64,000 nt of DNA from JBCCGG01 sp039029395 (GCA_039029395.1 JBCCGG010000024.1:1-64000); one strand, 5' to 3'. Shown: positions 43,461-52,418, counted from the stretch's first letter. The notes: generated from the sequence alone by a model not told the origin. Numbers and translations are program-made.

Positions 43461-44654
43461 TCACTCCACGTAGCCGGGCGGGAACTTCTTCCATTCGTAT
43501 CCCTTGAGCGCCTCTTCGTAGCCGTACTGGAAGAGGTTCCTCATGAACACCGGATCGAACTCCTCTTCGTGCACCTCGGTGAAGTCGGAGCCGATGTAAG
43601 CCAGGTTGAAGTCCACGTGATCGCGCTTGGCGATCAGGAAGATGCGGTAGAGATCGCCGATGCCCTGGGTCTGCACCAGGGTGGTGACCGCGCGCGAGAC
43701 GATATCGATGGTTTGGCGTTCGATCGAGGCCCACTCGGAGTCGAGCCGGGCATTGCGGATGATGTAGAGCGCGCGGTCGCGCTCCATGCCCAGCTGCGCG
43801 GACAGCTTGGCGACTTCGAGCGAGCCCGGATAGACGAAGACCTGGGCCATGGCGCCGCCGTCCACGTGCATCTCCTGGTACAGCTTGCCGTCGAACTCCA
43901 CGTCGAACATGACCGGAGGAAAGGCGCCCGGCAGAGAGGCCGAGGCGATCAGGATGTCGTGGAAGATCTCAAGCGCTTTGGGATGACCCGAGGCGGCGAT
44001 CGCGGTGACGTTCCAGATCACTGGCCGGCGCGCATCCAGATTGGTGGTGGCGATCAGGAGATTGCGGCCCTTGTGGTACTCGGCGGCGAGCTCGGCCAGC
44101 ATTGCCTCGTCGGCGTATCGCGCGATCAGTTTGCGCAGGGGCGCGCTATCGGCCATGGCATCGTCGAAGATCGCCGCGAAGGGCCCGCGGAAGGTGTAGA
44201 CGTCGTCGGGCGCGATCTGGGTATAGACCGCCGCCAACTCGTCGTCGTACGCGGGGCCCAAAAAGGCGAAAGGCGCGGTCAGCGCGCCGGTGCTAATGCC
44301 GGTCACGGTCTTGAACTGCGGCCGCGTCCCGGTCTCGCTCCAGCCGACCAGGAGCCCGGCACCGAAGGCGCCGTTGTCGCCGCCGCCGGAGATTGCCAGG
44401 AAGTTTGCGGTCGGCAGGGGTCCGGTGTGGCCGTTCTCGGCCAAATACTCCTCCTCGCGGGCGGTCGCCTGGAGACCTTCGTCGATCCAGGGAGACGCGT
44501 CGGCGCCGACCCAAAAGCGGATGTGGCGCATGCCGTGGACCACGGCCTCGGTGGTTCCATCCACGGGTACGGCTGGTAAACGCTCTGGATTGCTGCAGGC
44601 CGCGACTAGAATCGTGAGCCCTACAGTGGCGAGAGACGCAATTCGAGACGCCAT
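43461..44654 (-). CDS. Patatin-like phospholipase lipoprotein
   Basis: 397 residues from ATG 44654 (GAGGAA upstream). Lipoprotein signal ending in C20 (TILVAAC). Patatin elements: SGGGDNGAFGAGLL oxyanion loop (about 89-102), GISTG with S121, and HVDGGA with D265, which form the Ser-Asp dyad. Likely a membrane-anchored acyl-hydrolase. Tail-to-tail with the dehydrogenase gene (7 bp). Confidence 0.88.
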   Translation of the reverse strand: MASRIASLATVGLTILVAACSNPERLPAVPVDGTTEAVVHGMRHIRFWVGADASPWIDEGLQATAREEEYLAENGHTGPLPTANFLAISGGGDNGAFGAGLLVGWSETGTRPQFKTVTGISTGALTAPFAFLGPAYDDELAAVYTQIAPDDVYTFRGPFAAIFDDAMADSAPLRKLIARYADEAMLAELAAEYHKGRNLLIATTNLDARRPVIWNVTAIAASGHPKALEIFHDILIASASLPGAFPPVMFDVEFDGKLYQEMHVDGGAMAQVFVYPGSLEVAKLSAQLGMERDRALYIIRNARLDSEWASIERQTIDIVSRAVTTLVQTQGIGDLYRIFLIAKRDHVDFNLAYIGSDFTEVHEEEFDPVFMRNLFQYGYEEALKGYEWKKFPPGYVE

Positions 44655-44699
44655 GGCGTGTTTCCTCAGCTCACGTCGCCGGGAGACGGTCGAGGTGTT

Positions 44700-44719
44700 G
44701 AGAGGATAGTTATCCTCTC
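44700..44719. repeat. Palindrome GAGAGGATA-GT-TATCCTCTC
   Basis: Two perfect 9-base arms around GT, between the JmjC stop and the patatin start on the minus strand. A two-base spacer is too tight for a stable RNA hairpin loop unless inner pairs open; a regulator-binding site is equally possible. No repeat of it seen elsewhere in the window. Confidence 0.45.
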
Positions 44720-44727
44720 TCGTGCCA

Positions 44728-45693
44728 TCAACCGGAACCTCGACCGCCAGGCCGCCCGGTCTCCGGCCCGAGCGTGAAACGCTCGTGCTCGAGGGGAAAG
44801 TTCTGCCGCAGGTTGCGCGCAACGCCGCTGCCGACATCGCCGAGCGCGATCTCCTGGAAACGCTGGCACAGCTGTTCCAGGTGCTGGCGCATCTCCGGAC
44901 CGTCGCCCCGCGGCAGATTCGCCCGAAAAAGAGACTCCCGCACGGCGTGCTCCCACAGACGGCTCATCCAATCGAGCCCGACCGGCTCGGTGCAGCTGAT
45001 GGTCACATGCATCGATGCCGCGCTGCTCGCCAAGGCGTCGTGGAACTGGCCGCGCGGCAAATACAGAAGGTCACCGGGTTTGAGGGTGATTTGATGCTGG
45101 ATCGGGCCCTTCATGCGGTCGTAGTCGTCTTGGGACAGGCCATGAAAGATCTCGTGCTCGATCGGGTTGTCGGCGCGCCCTTGGTAGATGTTCCAGGCCT
45201 TCTCGCCGAAAATGTGGAGCACGTAGGCATCGTGATGGTCGCAGTGGGAGTCGAGCGCCGGGTTGGCCTGCCAGGAGCAGTAGACGTTGGCCGAGGTCTT
45301 GGCACCCATCGTTTGCGCGATCGCTTGGGTCAGCGCCATGATCTCCGGCACTAGTGTTTCGACCTCGTTGAGCCGCAAGGAGGCGCCTTGGCGCACCATG
45401 GCCATGACCTTGCCGGCGTCCGGGCGCATCACGCGCTGGCGGTTGCGGTTCACCACGCTGCGGCAGTAGGCGCCCGGCGGCGCCTTGGCGCCGTTGTGGA
45501 ACAGCTCGAGCGAGTTTCCGGTCCAGCCGTCCATGGAAAGCATGCGGTTGAGCGCGTCCCACGACAGGACGTGGGCGAATTTGTCCGGCGAGCCGGGCAC
45601 ATGGACCGGTTTAAGGTCGAGGAAATCGGCCAGGAATGTGGCCCGCGGACAGGGCGCCAGCATCCGGTCGAACAGGGCGGTCGGGTCGGGCAT
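44728..45693 (-). CDS. JmjC/cupin-fold hydroxylase (RoxA/YcfD-like)
   Basis: 321 residues from ATG 45693. The 2OG/Fe site reads H150-C-D152 (SHCDHHDAYVLHIFGEK) and H218 (LPRGQFHDAL), as in ribosomal oxygenases of the YcfD/ROX family; the LVDGLSxx N-terminal part and a C-terminal winged-helix-like tail are shorter than in RoxA. Such enzymes hydroxylate ribosomal-protein arginine or histidine. A longer frame upstream exists but has no signal for translation. Confidence 0.78.
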   Translation of the reverse strand: MPDPTALFDRMLAPCPRATFLADFLDLKPVHVPGSPDKFAHVLSWDALNRMLSMDGWTGNSLELFHNGAKAPPGAYCRSVVNRNRQRVMRPDAGKVMAMVRQGASLRLNEVETLVPEIMALTQAIAQTMGAKTSANVYCSWQANPALDSHCDHHDAYVLHIFGEKAWNIYQGRADNPIEHEIFHGLSQDDYDRMKGPIQHQITLKPGDLLYLPRGQFHDALASSAASMHVTISCTEPVGLDWMSRLWEHAVRESLFRANLPRGDGPEMRQHLEQLCQRFQEIALGDVGSGVARNLRQNFPLEHERFTLGPETGRPGGRGSG

Positions 45694-45968
45694 GATCTGT
45701 GTGAGCTCGCGGCTGGGGCTAGGTCGAGCGGCATGATCGTCCTTCCCGGGTGGCGGCGCAAGCGGTCTGGCCGACACCTCAGGTAGATCAAAGTGCCGCC
45801 TCTTTGACGCCTCGGATAGGCCATAGTCTCCGAATATGTTAGATGACGTGCAATTGGTGTCTGCATGCTCTGGACAAGCCGTGCCACAGGAGTATCCTAG
45901 CGCCATGAAATGCTTGGAACTTGGTGCCGTGAGCACCCGATTTACGAACCAGCGAGGAGGGGTTGGAT

Positions 45969-46325
45969 ATGCGTTCGTTCCTTGGTAAGCCGATTCACTT
46001 GAGCATGGCGGGCCTGGGCGTGGCCTTGGTGATGGGCCTGGGGCTGGCCCAGCCGAGCCAAGCCGCCACCGTGCAAAATCTATACGAGGCGATCTATGTG
46101 GAGCAGATCTGCTCCGGCCATGAATTCACCGAGGATGAGTGGGGCAGGCTGGTCGATCGGGTGCGTATCCTGAAGGGCCAGGGCTACGAGGGTGAAGAGA
46201 CGCTCTTCACCATGGTCAAGGCCAAGAGTGCGGCCAAGGATCTGACCCGCTTCTCCCAGTGCAGCTCGGACAGCGTCGCTTCTGTGCGCTCGATCTACGC
46301 TAACGATCTCGCCTCGGCACTGTAA
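45969..46325 (+). CDS. Small exported protein, 118 aa
   Basis: 118 residues from ATG 45969 (GAGGAGGGG seven bases before). Signal peptide MRSFLGKPIHLSMAGLGVAL plus LGLAQPSQA. The mature part has two Cys (EQICSGHEF, FSQCSSD), consistent with a disulfide, and a central acidic stretch. No known domain recognised. Confidence 0.65.
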   Translation: MRSFLGKPIHLSMAGLGVALVMGLGLAQPSQAATVQNLYEAIYVEQICSGHEFTEDEWGRLVDRVRILKGQGYEGEETLFTMVKAKSAAKDLTRFSQCSSDSVASVRSIYANDLASAL

Positions 46326-46516
46326 AGACGACACTTCGGCTGGCTTTGCCGCCGAAATGCTTCGAAGGGCCTCATGGCCGCTTGCCAATCAATTTGGCGG
46401 CGGGTATGAGGCCCCGTTGCGTTGCGCTCTCGGCGGCGCCCGTTCGGGGCTGCCAAAGGCGCCAGATCGCTATAGACTTGGGGATCGCCGAATCCCTATG
46501 AAGAAGGAAAGCGCAC

Positions 46517-46837
46517 GTGAGCGTCACGGTCGAAAAGCAGGCTATTCTGGTCAGCCTCAAGCCTCTCTTCGAGGAGGCCGAGGAAAAGGGCTTGTGGTTC
46601 TTCCATCACTCGAGCGAGGCCGGCGAGATCTGGTGCTCGCCCGAGTACCTGCGCCTCAAGCAATCCAAGGACGAGTATGTATGGGCGCCGGAGCATTGGG
46701 AGCTGCGCAGCCCGGTCGGCTACATCAAGTCCCTGCGCAATCAGGCTGAGGATTTGGTCAATGAATACAATGACCTGGCCAAGCGCATCGGGCACCAGAA
46801 GGCGCTTCAGCTGAGCGAGATCGCCAGCGAGGCCTAG
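46517..46837 (+). CDS. Small cytoplasmic conserved-looking protein, 106 aa (GTG start)
   Basis: 106 residues from GTG 46517 with GAAGGAAA seven bases before it. No membrane segment; aromatic-rich centre GLWFFHHSSEAGEIWCSPEYL. No known domain. It lies in a tail-facing run of small genes, and its start is set by the ribosome site rather than by an ATG. Confidence 0.6.
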   Translation: MSVTVEKQAILVSLKPLFEEAEEKGLWFFHHSSEAGEIWCSPEYLRLKQSKDEYVWAPEHWELRSPVGYIKSLRNQAEDLVNEYNDLAKRIGHQKALQLSEIASEA

Positions 46838-46917
46838 CCCTGTCCTAGGCGTTAACACTTTCTTAAGCCTGTCCAGCCCTAGACTTGACACCTCTAGGAA
46901 AGCTGCTGGAGCAGGCC

Positions 46918-47157
46918 ATGTTGAACTTGACCAGAGATCGGCTTGGGGACTACGGCATCGGCGACGTGCTGGTGTTCACCGGCTATATCTCGCCGGGTGG
47001 CCAGGCACCTGTGTTCACCCCGGGCCAGCACATCAAGGTCGCTGAGATCAGCGCCCTGGACGATGCCCTGATCTGCTTTCCTGCCGACTCCGAAGATGAC
47101 GAGTTCGGCGACGTGGTGTTTCTCGACGAAATCTCCGGCAAAGCAACGGAAACCTAA
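46918..47157 (+). CDS. Small cytoplasmic protein, 79 aa
   Basis: 79 residues from ATG 46918 (CTGGAGCAGGCC upstream). YGIGDVLVFTGYISPGG and DDEFGDVVFLDEISG suggest a small beta barrel. The TTG 11 codons earlier is possible but has no ribosome site. Unknown family. A hairpin terminator follows 24 bp after the stop. Confidence 0.6.
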   Translation: MLNLTRDRLGDYGIGDVLVFTGYISPGGQAPVFTPGQHIKVAEISALDDALICFPADSEDDEFGDVVFLDEISGKATET

Positions 47158-47180
47158 GCGGTTTCGCCCCGGAGAAAGAA

Positions 47181-47205
47181 ACGGCGGCTCCCGAGGGGCC
47201 GCCGT
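47181..47205 (+). terminator. Hairpin terminator after the 79-aa gene
   Basis: ACGGCGGC, nine-base loop, GCCGCCGT: a perfect 8-bp stem, with additional CCC/GGG pairing possible in the loop. CAGTTAGG follows, not a strong U-tract. Confidence 0.45.
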
Positions 47206-47334
47206 CAGTTAGGTAGGGACACCCGGATGGGTGTGGACTAAAGGGTAGTCCCCCGATCATCTGCGATTGGCCGTTCCTTGGCTGTGAGCCGCTTCACAGG
47301 CACGCTTTCCTGCATTTTAGAATAATTTAATCTG

Positions 47335-47350
47335 TCAGGTTTATACCTGA
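47335..47350. promoter_or_regulatory. Operator-like palindrome ahead of the peroxidase gene
   Basis: TCAGGT, TTAT, ACCTGA: perfect 6-base arms, 67 bases before the peroxidase ATG, inside an unusually A/T-rich 150 bp. A candidate binding site for a dimeric regulator. Confidence 0.4.
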
Positions 47351-47416
47351 TGTGATATGCTAACACATTGGTCTTATTAACTATAAGGCGATAATGGCAG
47401 GGAGCTAAATGTCGTC

Positions 47417-49159
47417 ATGTCTAATCCTAGGCAGTTGAAATCTCTCCTTGGTGTGGTTGTGTTGACGGCGCTTGTCGCACTTCCATGGGTCTCTTGGCCG
47501 GTCGGTGCCGCGGACGAGGGCGCGCCGCCCGAGCCCGCCGTCTCGCCGGCTTTCGGCATCAAGCACGACAAGCACCGTGGCCGGCGTGGCAAGCCGGCGG
47601 TCAACGAATCGCCCTTCCGCTCGATCGACGGCAGCGGCAACAATTTCGCAGATCCCCAGATGGGTTCGGCCTTCAGCCAGCTGCGCCGGCGCATCCCGGC
47701 CCAGTACGCCGACGGGATCTCGGAGCTCGCCGGACCCTTTCGGCCCAGTGCCCGGGCGGTCAGCAACGGCATGGCCGCCCAAGCGGAGGATTTGCCCAAT
47801 CCCTTGCGCGCCAGCGACTATCTCTGGCAATGGGGCCAGTTTCTGGACCACGATATCGATTTGACCGACGGCACGGACCCGCCAGAGCCGGCCAACATCC
47901 TGGTGCCGGTGGGCGACCCCTGGTTCGACCCTGACGGCACGGGCACCCAGGAAATTGCCCTTAACCGCTCGATCTACGATCCCGACAGCGGCGTGACCAC
48001 GGCGCGCCAGCAGCTCAACGAGATCACTGCCTGGATCGATGCCTCGAACGTCTACGGCTCCGATCCGGTCAGGGCGGCGGCCCTGCGCACCAATGACGGC
48101 AGCGGGCGGCTTAAAACCAGCGCCGGCAACCTATTGCCGTTCAATCTCGAAGGTCTGCCAAATGCCGGCGGCGAAGGCACGGATCTCTTCTTGGCGGGTG
48201 ACGTGCGGGCCAACGAGCAGGTCGGACTCACCGCCATGCACACCCTATTCGTGCGCGAGCACAACCGCCTGGCCGAGAATATTGCCGCTGACAACCCGGA
48301 CCTGAGCGGCGAAGAGATCTATCAATGGGCACGCGCCACGGTGGCCGCCCAGATCCAGGTCATCACCTACTATGAGTATCTACCGGCCCTGCTCGGCAAG
48401 CGCGCCCTCAAGCGCTACAAAGGCTACGACCCGACGGTCGATGCCGGCATCGCCAACATCTTCTCGGGCGCCGCCTTCCGATTGGGCCATAGTCAGTTGA
48501 GCTCTCAGCTGCTGCGTTTGGACCGGGACCTCGATTCGATTGACGAGGGACCATTGGCCCTTCGCGACGCATTTTTCTCGCCTTCGCGCATTATCGTTGA
48601 GGGCGGCATCGAGCCCCTGTTGCGCGGCCTGGCCCACCAGCAGGCCCAAAGGATCGACCCCTATGTGGTCGACGAGGTGCGCAACTTCCTGTTCGGCCCG
48701 CCAGGTGCCGGCGGGTTCGATCTGGCCGCGCTCAACGTTCAGCGCGGCCGGGACCACGGCCTGCCAAGCTACGTCGAGGCGCGCCGCGCCTTGGGGCTAT
48801 CCGTTCCGGCTAACTTCGCGGATATCACTTCGGATCCGGAGATCCGGGCACGGCTCGTGGCCACCTACGCGTCGGTGGAGGACATCGACCTCTTTACCGG
48901 GGGCTTGGCCGAGGAGCCGCTGCATCAAGGCCATCTTGGGCCGCTCTTTGCCGAGATCGTGGCCGAGCAGTTCGAGGCCCTGCGCGACGGCGATCGCTAT
49001 TGGTACAAGCGAAACTTCGATAGCTACGCAGCCTACGTGATCAAGGAGACCCGGCTGTCGGACATCATCCGCCGCAACACCTCTATCGACGACGAAATTC
49101 CCGACGACGTGTTCCACCTGCCGCCAAGACACGGCGACGGCAAGAAGAAGAAAAAGTAG
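47417..49159 (+). CDS. Animal-type haem peroxidase, exported
   Basis: 580 residues. Signal peptide (LLGVVVLTALVALPWVSWPV). Animal-haem-peroxidase (peroxidasin/peroxinectin-like) motifs: GQFLDHDIDLT with D144 and H145 (distal side), TAMHTLFVREHNRLAENIA, and FRLGHSQL with H358 (proximal). C-terminus ends RHGDGKKKKK, a lysine run. Uses hydrogen peroxide to oxidise halides or organic substrates; bacterial members are extracellular, and a polybasic tail could bind a surface polyanion. Converges with two small secreted-protein genes. Confidence 0.85.
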   Translation: MSNPRQLKSLLGVVVLTALVALPWVSWPVGAADEGAPPEPAVSPAFGIKHDKHRGRRGKPAVNESPFRSIDGSGNNFADPQMGSAFSQLRRRIPAQYADGISELAGPFRPSARAVSNGMAAQAEDLPNPLRASDYLWQWGQFLDHDIDLTDGTDPPEPANILVPVGDPWFDPDGTGTQEIALNRSIYDPDSGVTTARQQLNEITAWIDASNVYGSDPVRAAALRTNDGSGRLKTSAGNLLPFNLEGLPNAGGEGTDLFLAGDVRANEQVGLTAMHTLFVREHNRLAENIAADNPDLSGEEIYQWARATVAAQIQVITYYEYLPALLGKRALKRYKGYDPTVDAGIANIFSGAAFRLGHSQLSSQLLRLDRDLDSIDEGPLALRDAFFSPSRIIVEGGIEPLLRGLAHQQAQRIDPYVVDEVRNFLFGPPGAGGFDLAALNVQRGRDHGLPSYVEARRALGLSVPANFADITSDPEIRARLVATYASVEDIDLFTGGLAEEPLHQGHLGPLFAEIVAEQFEALRDGDRYWYKRNFDSYAAYVIKETRLSDIIRRNTSIDDEIPDDVFHLPPRHGDGKKKKK

Positions 49160-49166
49160 GTACGGC

Positions 49167-49676
49167 TCACTCCGCGGCCTGGTTGGCCGGTTGAAGGCGC
49201 CAGCTGCCGTCGGCCTGACGGCAGGCGGTGCCGAAGGCCGCGACCGGCTGGTCGTCGAGCAGAATCTCCGTGGTCACAGAAAGGCAATCGGCCGTGCCGT
49301 CGGCTTTGGCCAGGATTGTGCCGCCGAGCAGGCCGTCGCCACCGTCGGGCCCCACGTGGATCCACTTCGGGCCGGGCGTGGGAGGCGGTGGTGGGATCCG
49401 CGCGACACTGCGCGGCGTCGGACGGGCCACCGGCTGGGGGCTTGTGGTGGTGCGCGGGAAGAAGAAGAATCTCTTGTTGAAGCCCCTGTGGTTGAAGCGC
49501 TTGTGGCCAAAGGGTTTGAAGCCACCGCCATGGGGTCGGGCAACCCTGACCTTGAGCCCGTCCCCATGATTGAAGGCGCCGCCTTGGCCGGCGTGACCGG
49601 ACGCCGGCGCGCCGAGCGCCATCAGGCTGGCTAAGGCAAGCGCCGCAAAGAGCCTTTGGACGGCGTGGCCGTTCAC
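49167..49676 (-). CDS. Exported Phe/His/Arg-rich protein (GTG start)
   Basis: 169 residues from GTG 49676, four bases after the preceding stop, which suggests coupled translation. Signal VQRLFAALALASLMALGAPA with SGHA. The mature part has a basic aromatic stretch FKPFGHKRFNHRGFNKRFFF, then a proline-rich linker with IPPPPPTPGPKW, then a small domain with two Cys (TADCLSVTT, GTACRQADGSW). Unknown family. Position opposite the haem peroxidase is suggestive but unproven. Confidence 0.55.
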   Translation of the reverse strand: MNGHAVQRLFAALALASLMALGAPASGHAGQGGAFNHGDGLKVRVARPHGGGFKPFGHKRFNHRGFNKRFFFFPRTTTSPQPVARPTPRSVARIPPPPPTPGPKWIHVGPDGGDGLLGGTILAKADGTADCLSVTTEILLDDQPVAAFGTACRQADGSWRLQPANQAAE

Positions 49677-49680
49677 GGCG

Positions 49681-50118
49681 CTAGCGGAGTTGGTGGGAGA
49701 TCTTGCCGTTGCGGTCGCGGATCTGCAGCTGGCCGCCCGGCCCTTGAACCAGGGTGCCCAGGTAGCGGCCGGTGCGATCCTTGACGATCTGAGTGCCGCC
49801 ATGGCCCGCGACGACGTAGCCGACGACTCGGCCGTCCCGGTCGCGCATCAAGTCATGCCCGTTGTTGCCCGGGCGGATCGTGCTCGGCAGACCGCCGTTC
49901 GGGCGATAGACGTTGAAATGGCTCTGGCTTTTGAAATTCATCAGCGGCTCATCGACGCCCAAGCGAGGGCCCACCTCCAGGGGCAGGTCCCGGCCGAACT
50001 GCGGGTTGCTTAGATTAAGGTCATCGAGAGTCGGGTTGGGCGGCAGCTCGACCTGGGCCAGAGCCGGGTTCAACCCCAGCAGCAGGACCAAGGCGGCGCT
50101 CGCGGTTCGCATGATCAT
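49681..50118 (-). CDS. Exported protein of unknown function, 145 aa
   Basis: 145 residues from ATG 50118 (GGAAGGAA upstream). Signal MIMRTASAALVLLLGLNPAL with AQVELPP. The C-terminal half has paired GxVVGYVVAGHGG and GRYLGTLVQGPGGQLQIRDRNG, which look like two short beta repeats (V/I-K-D-R-x-G, V-G/L-x-T). No domain recognised. Confidence 0.6.
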   Translation of the reverse strand: MIMRTASAALVLLLGLNPALAQVELPPNPTLDDLNLSNPQFGRDLPLEVGPRLGVDEPLMNFKSQSHFNVYRPNGGLPSTIRPGNNGHDLMRDRDGRVVGYVVAGHGGTQIVKDRTGRYLGTLVQGPGGQLQIRDRNGKISHQLR

Positions 50119-50262
50119 GGCGCGGTTCCTTCCTGTCGCGTGACGCCGATTTTACCCCATAGGCCCGACTGCGCGCCACGACAAAAAGATCGCCGAAATG
50201 CCCCTTCCTTCGGCGCCCCCTTACCAACATACTCGGTCGAGGTCAGCGATTGGGGGATGTTC

Positions 50263-51255
50263 ATGAAAGCCGTTCAATTCGACCGCCACGGCGTGCCGGC
50301 GGACGTGGTCCACTGCGTCGAGCGGCCCGCGCCGGGGGCGCCCGATGGCGACCAGGTGCTGGTCCGGGTGCTCGCCTGCCCGATCAACCCGGCCGACCTT
50401 CTGATCCTTGAGGGCCGCTACCCTGGGCCGGAGCAGCTGCCGGCTGGCGGCGGCATAGAGGGCATCGGCGAGGTCCTGGCGGCCGGGCCCGAGGTGGCGG
50501 GCCTGGCGCCGGGTGACCGGGTTATGTTGCTGGGCCGGGCCAACTGGGTCGAGCAGCTGCTTTGCCCGGCCTCGGCCGCGATCAAGATTTCGGGCGAACT
50601 GGATCCGCGCCAGGCCGCCATGATGAAGGTCAACCCGGCGACCGCACTGCTCATGCTGCGGGACTACGTCGATCTGGCGCCCGGCGACTGGGTGATCCAG
50701 AACGCAGCCAACTCCGCGGTCGGCCGCCATGTGATCCGCATGGCGCGCGCCGCGGGCGTCAAGACCGTCAATGTGGTGCGCCGGCAGGCCTTAGTAGAAG
50801 ACCTGCTCGGCGAGGGCGCGGATCTGGTCGTGATCGACGGCGATGATCTTGGCGTGCGGGTGCGCGCGGAGATTGGCGAAGCGCCGCTGCCCTTGGCACT
50901 CGACGCGGTCGGCGGCATCGCAACCCAGCAACTGGCTGATTGCCTGAGCAACGGCGGCACCGTGGTCAACTACGGCTTTCTCTCGGGCGAAGCCTGTCGG
51001 ATCACACCCGACCAGACGATCATCCACGACATCCGCCTGCGCGGCTTTTGGCTCGCCGGATTCTTCCGCCGGGGCGACATGGATCGCCTCACACAAGTCT
51101 ACCGCGAAATCGCCGATCATCTGCGCGACGGCACCCTGGCCGCGCCGATCGAGGCGGTCTATCCGCTCGAGCAGGTCAAAGAGGCCGTGGCCCACGCGCA
51201 CCGGGACAGCCGCGACGGCAAGATCCTCCTGCTGCCGGGCGGGCCGCTCGACTAG
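50263..51255 (+). CDS. MDR-family (zinc-independent) NADPH oxidoreductase, MECR/QOR-like
   Basis: 330 residues from ATG 50263 (GGGGG upstream; the ATG two codons earlier is less well placed). Medium-chain dehydrogenase fold: CPINPADLLILEGRYP, GGIEGIGEVLAAGPEV and NAANSAVGRHVIRMARAAGV, the enoyl-reductase-like pattern. No zinc Cys cluster. Likely 2-enoyl thioester reductase or quinone reductase with NADPH. Confidence 0.85.
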   Translation: MKAVQFDRHGVPADVVHCVERPAPGAPDGDQVLVRVLACPINPADLLILEGRYPGPEQLPAGGGIEGIGEVLAAGPEVAGLAPGDRVMLLGRANWVEQLLCPASAAIKISGELDPRQAAMMKVNPATALLMLRDYVDLAPGDWVIQNAANSAVGRHVIRMARAAGVKTVNVVRRQALVEDLLGEGADLVVIDGDDLGVRVRAEIGEAPLPLALDAVGGIATQQLADCLSNGGTVVNYGFLSGEACRITPDQTIIHDIRLRGFWLAGFFRRGDMDRLTQVYREIADHLRDGTLAAPIEAVYPLEQVKEAVAHAHRDSRDGKILLLPGGPLD

Positions 51256-51320
51256 CCGGGCAATCGATGGCGGGGTGATGTACACTGGTGCCAGCGAATC
51301 GGCGGCCCGGGAGAAAACGG

Positions 51321-52418
51321 GTGCAAAGGATCACCATCGAGCAGCTAGAGGACAAGGCGGTGATCCGCGTGCGCGACGTGGCACGGGCGCCCCAAGGCCT
51401 CAAGTTCAAGATCGAATGGCCCGCGAAGAAGGAGACCCTGGGGCCCTTCGGCTGGCAAAGCGCCGAGCATTTCCATCGTCCGCGCGACGTGCGGAATGAA
51501 GGCGACGACCTGATACTTGAGCTCGGCGCCGACGTGATTCAGGCGGTCTCGCCCGGTACGGAGGTCGAGGTCGAGCTTAGCGATCTAAACCTCGCGGAGC
51601 CGGTAATCTGGCCGGACTTGGATGGTGGACCGCCGGCCGCCGCGCCATCGCCCCAACCGCCGCCGGCGCCGCCCCAGGCGACCGAACAGACCGAACAGAA
51701 GGACGCGCGGGACTTCGGCACGCCGCGTCAAGGACCCCCGGCCGCGCCGGCGGCGGGCGCCTCGCGTTGGCGCGGCATCGCGATGCTCCTGGTTGTGCTG
51801 GTGGTCGGTGGCGCGCTCGGCTACTTCGTCGCAAACGCGCTCGCGCCGTCCAAGAAAAAGGACAGCGACGCCAAGCAGATAAGCCAGCTGGAACAGGATC
51901 TGGCCAGCGCGCGCGGCGAGCTCCAGCAGGCGCGCCAAGACAACGCCACGCTGGAGAACCAGATCGCCACGCTGAAGGCCGAAAACGCCGCGCTGAGCCA
52001 AGCGCCCGAGCCGGAGCCCCTGCCCACGCCGGATCCCCCGCCCTCGGACGAAGGCGCTCTCATGGAAGCGCGCAGCGCCTTGGCGGAAAGCGCGGCGCTG
52101 GCCTCGCGGCAAGCGTCCCAGATCGAGGAGCTGAAAGCGGAGGTCGCGCGCCTGAAAGCGACCGTGGCGGCCCAAGCGGAGGCGCCGCCGGAGCCCACGC
52201 CTTCGGCCATCGATGCCGCGCAGCTCGACCAGGTGCTGGCCCAGGCAAAGACGGCCTACGGGATTAGTCCGGATTTGCTTGCCCAGGTGCGCAGCCAGCT
52301 GCTCGCCGGAGAAACCGTGACCGAGGTCACCGGCGGCTTGAAAGGCGAGCTGCCGAACGTGGCGCGCCAGTCTCTGCACAACCAGCTCTGCCAAGCCTTT
52401 GCCGCGCAATGCCGCTGA
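51321..52418 (+). CDS. Single-pass membrane protein with coiled coil, 365 aa
   Basis: 365 residues from GTG 51321 (GGGAGA upstream). An N-terminal soluble domain (1-95), a Pro/Ala linker (104-118), a transmembrane helix at about 152-174 (GIAMLLVVLVVGGALGYFVA) and a coiled coil from about 185 to 285 split by a PEPEPLPTPDPPPS spacer. C-terminal ~60 residues form a compact helix with a Cys pair (LCQAFAAQCR). Topology cannot be fixed from sequence. No known family; it starts 65 bp after the oxidoreductase gene. Confidence 0.65.
   Translation: MQRITIEQLEDKAVIRVRDVARAPQGLKFKIEWPAKKETLGPFGWQSAEHFHRPRDVRNEGDDLILELGADVIQAVSPGTEVEVELSDLNLAEPVIWPDLDGGPPAAAPSPQPPPAPPQATEQTEQKDARDFGTPRQGPPAAPAAGASRWRGIAMLLVVLVVGGALGYFVANALAPSKKKDSDAKQISQLEQDLASARGELQQARQDNATLENQIATLKAENAALSQAPEPEPLPTPDPPPSDEGALMEARSALAESAALASRQASQIEELKAEVARLKATVAAQAEAPPEPTPSAIDAAQLDQVLAQAKTAYGISPDLLAQVRSQLLAGETVTEVTGGLKGELPNVARQSLHNQLCQAFAAQCR

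Noticed and set aside
43368..44579. 403-codon plus-strand frame opposite the patatin gene
   Set aside because: Antisense shadow; the patatin gene has a full signal and catalytic dyad.
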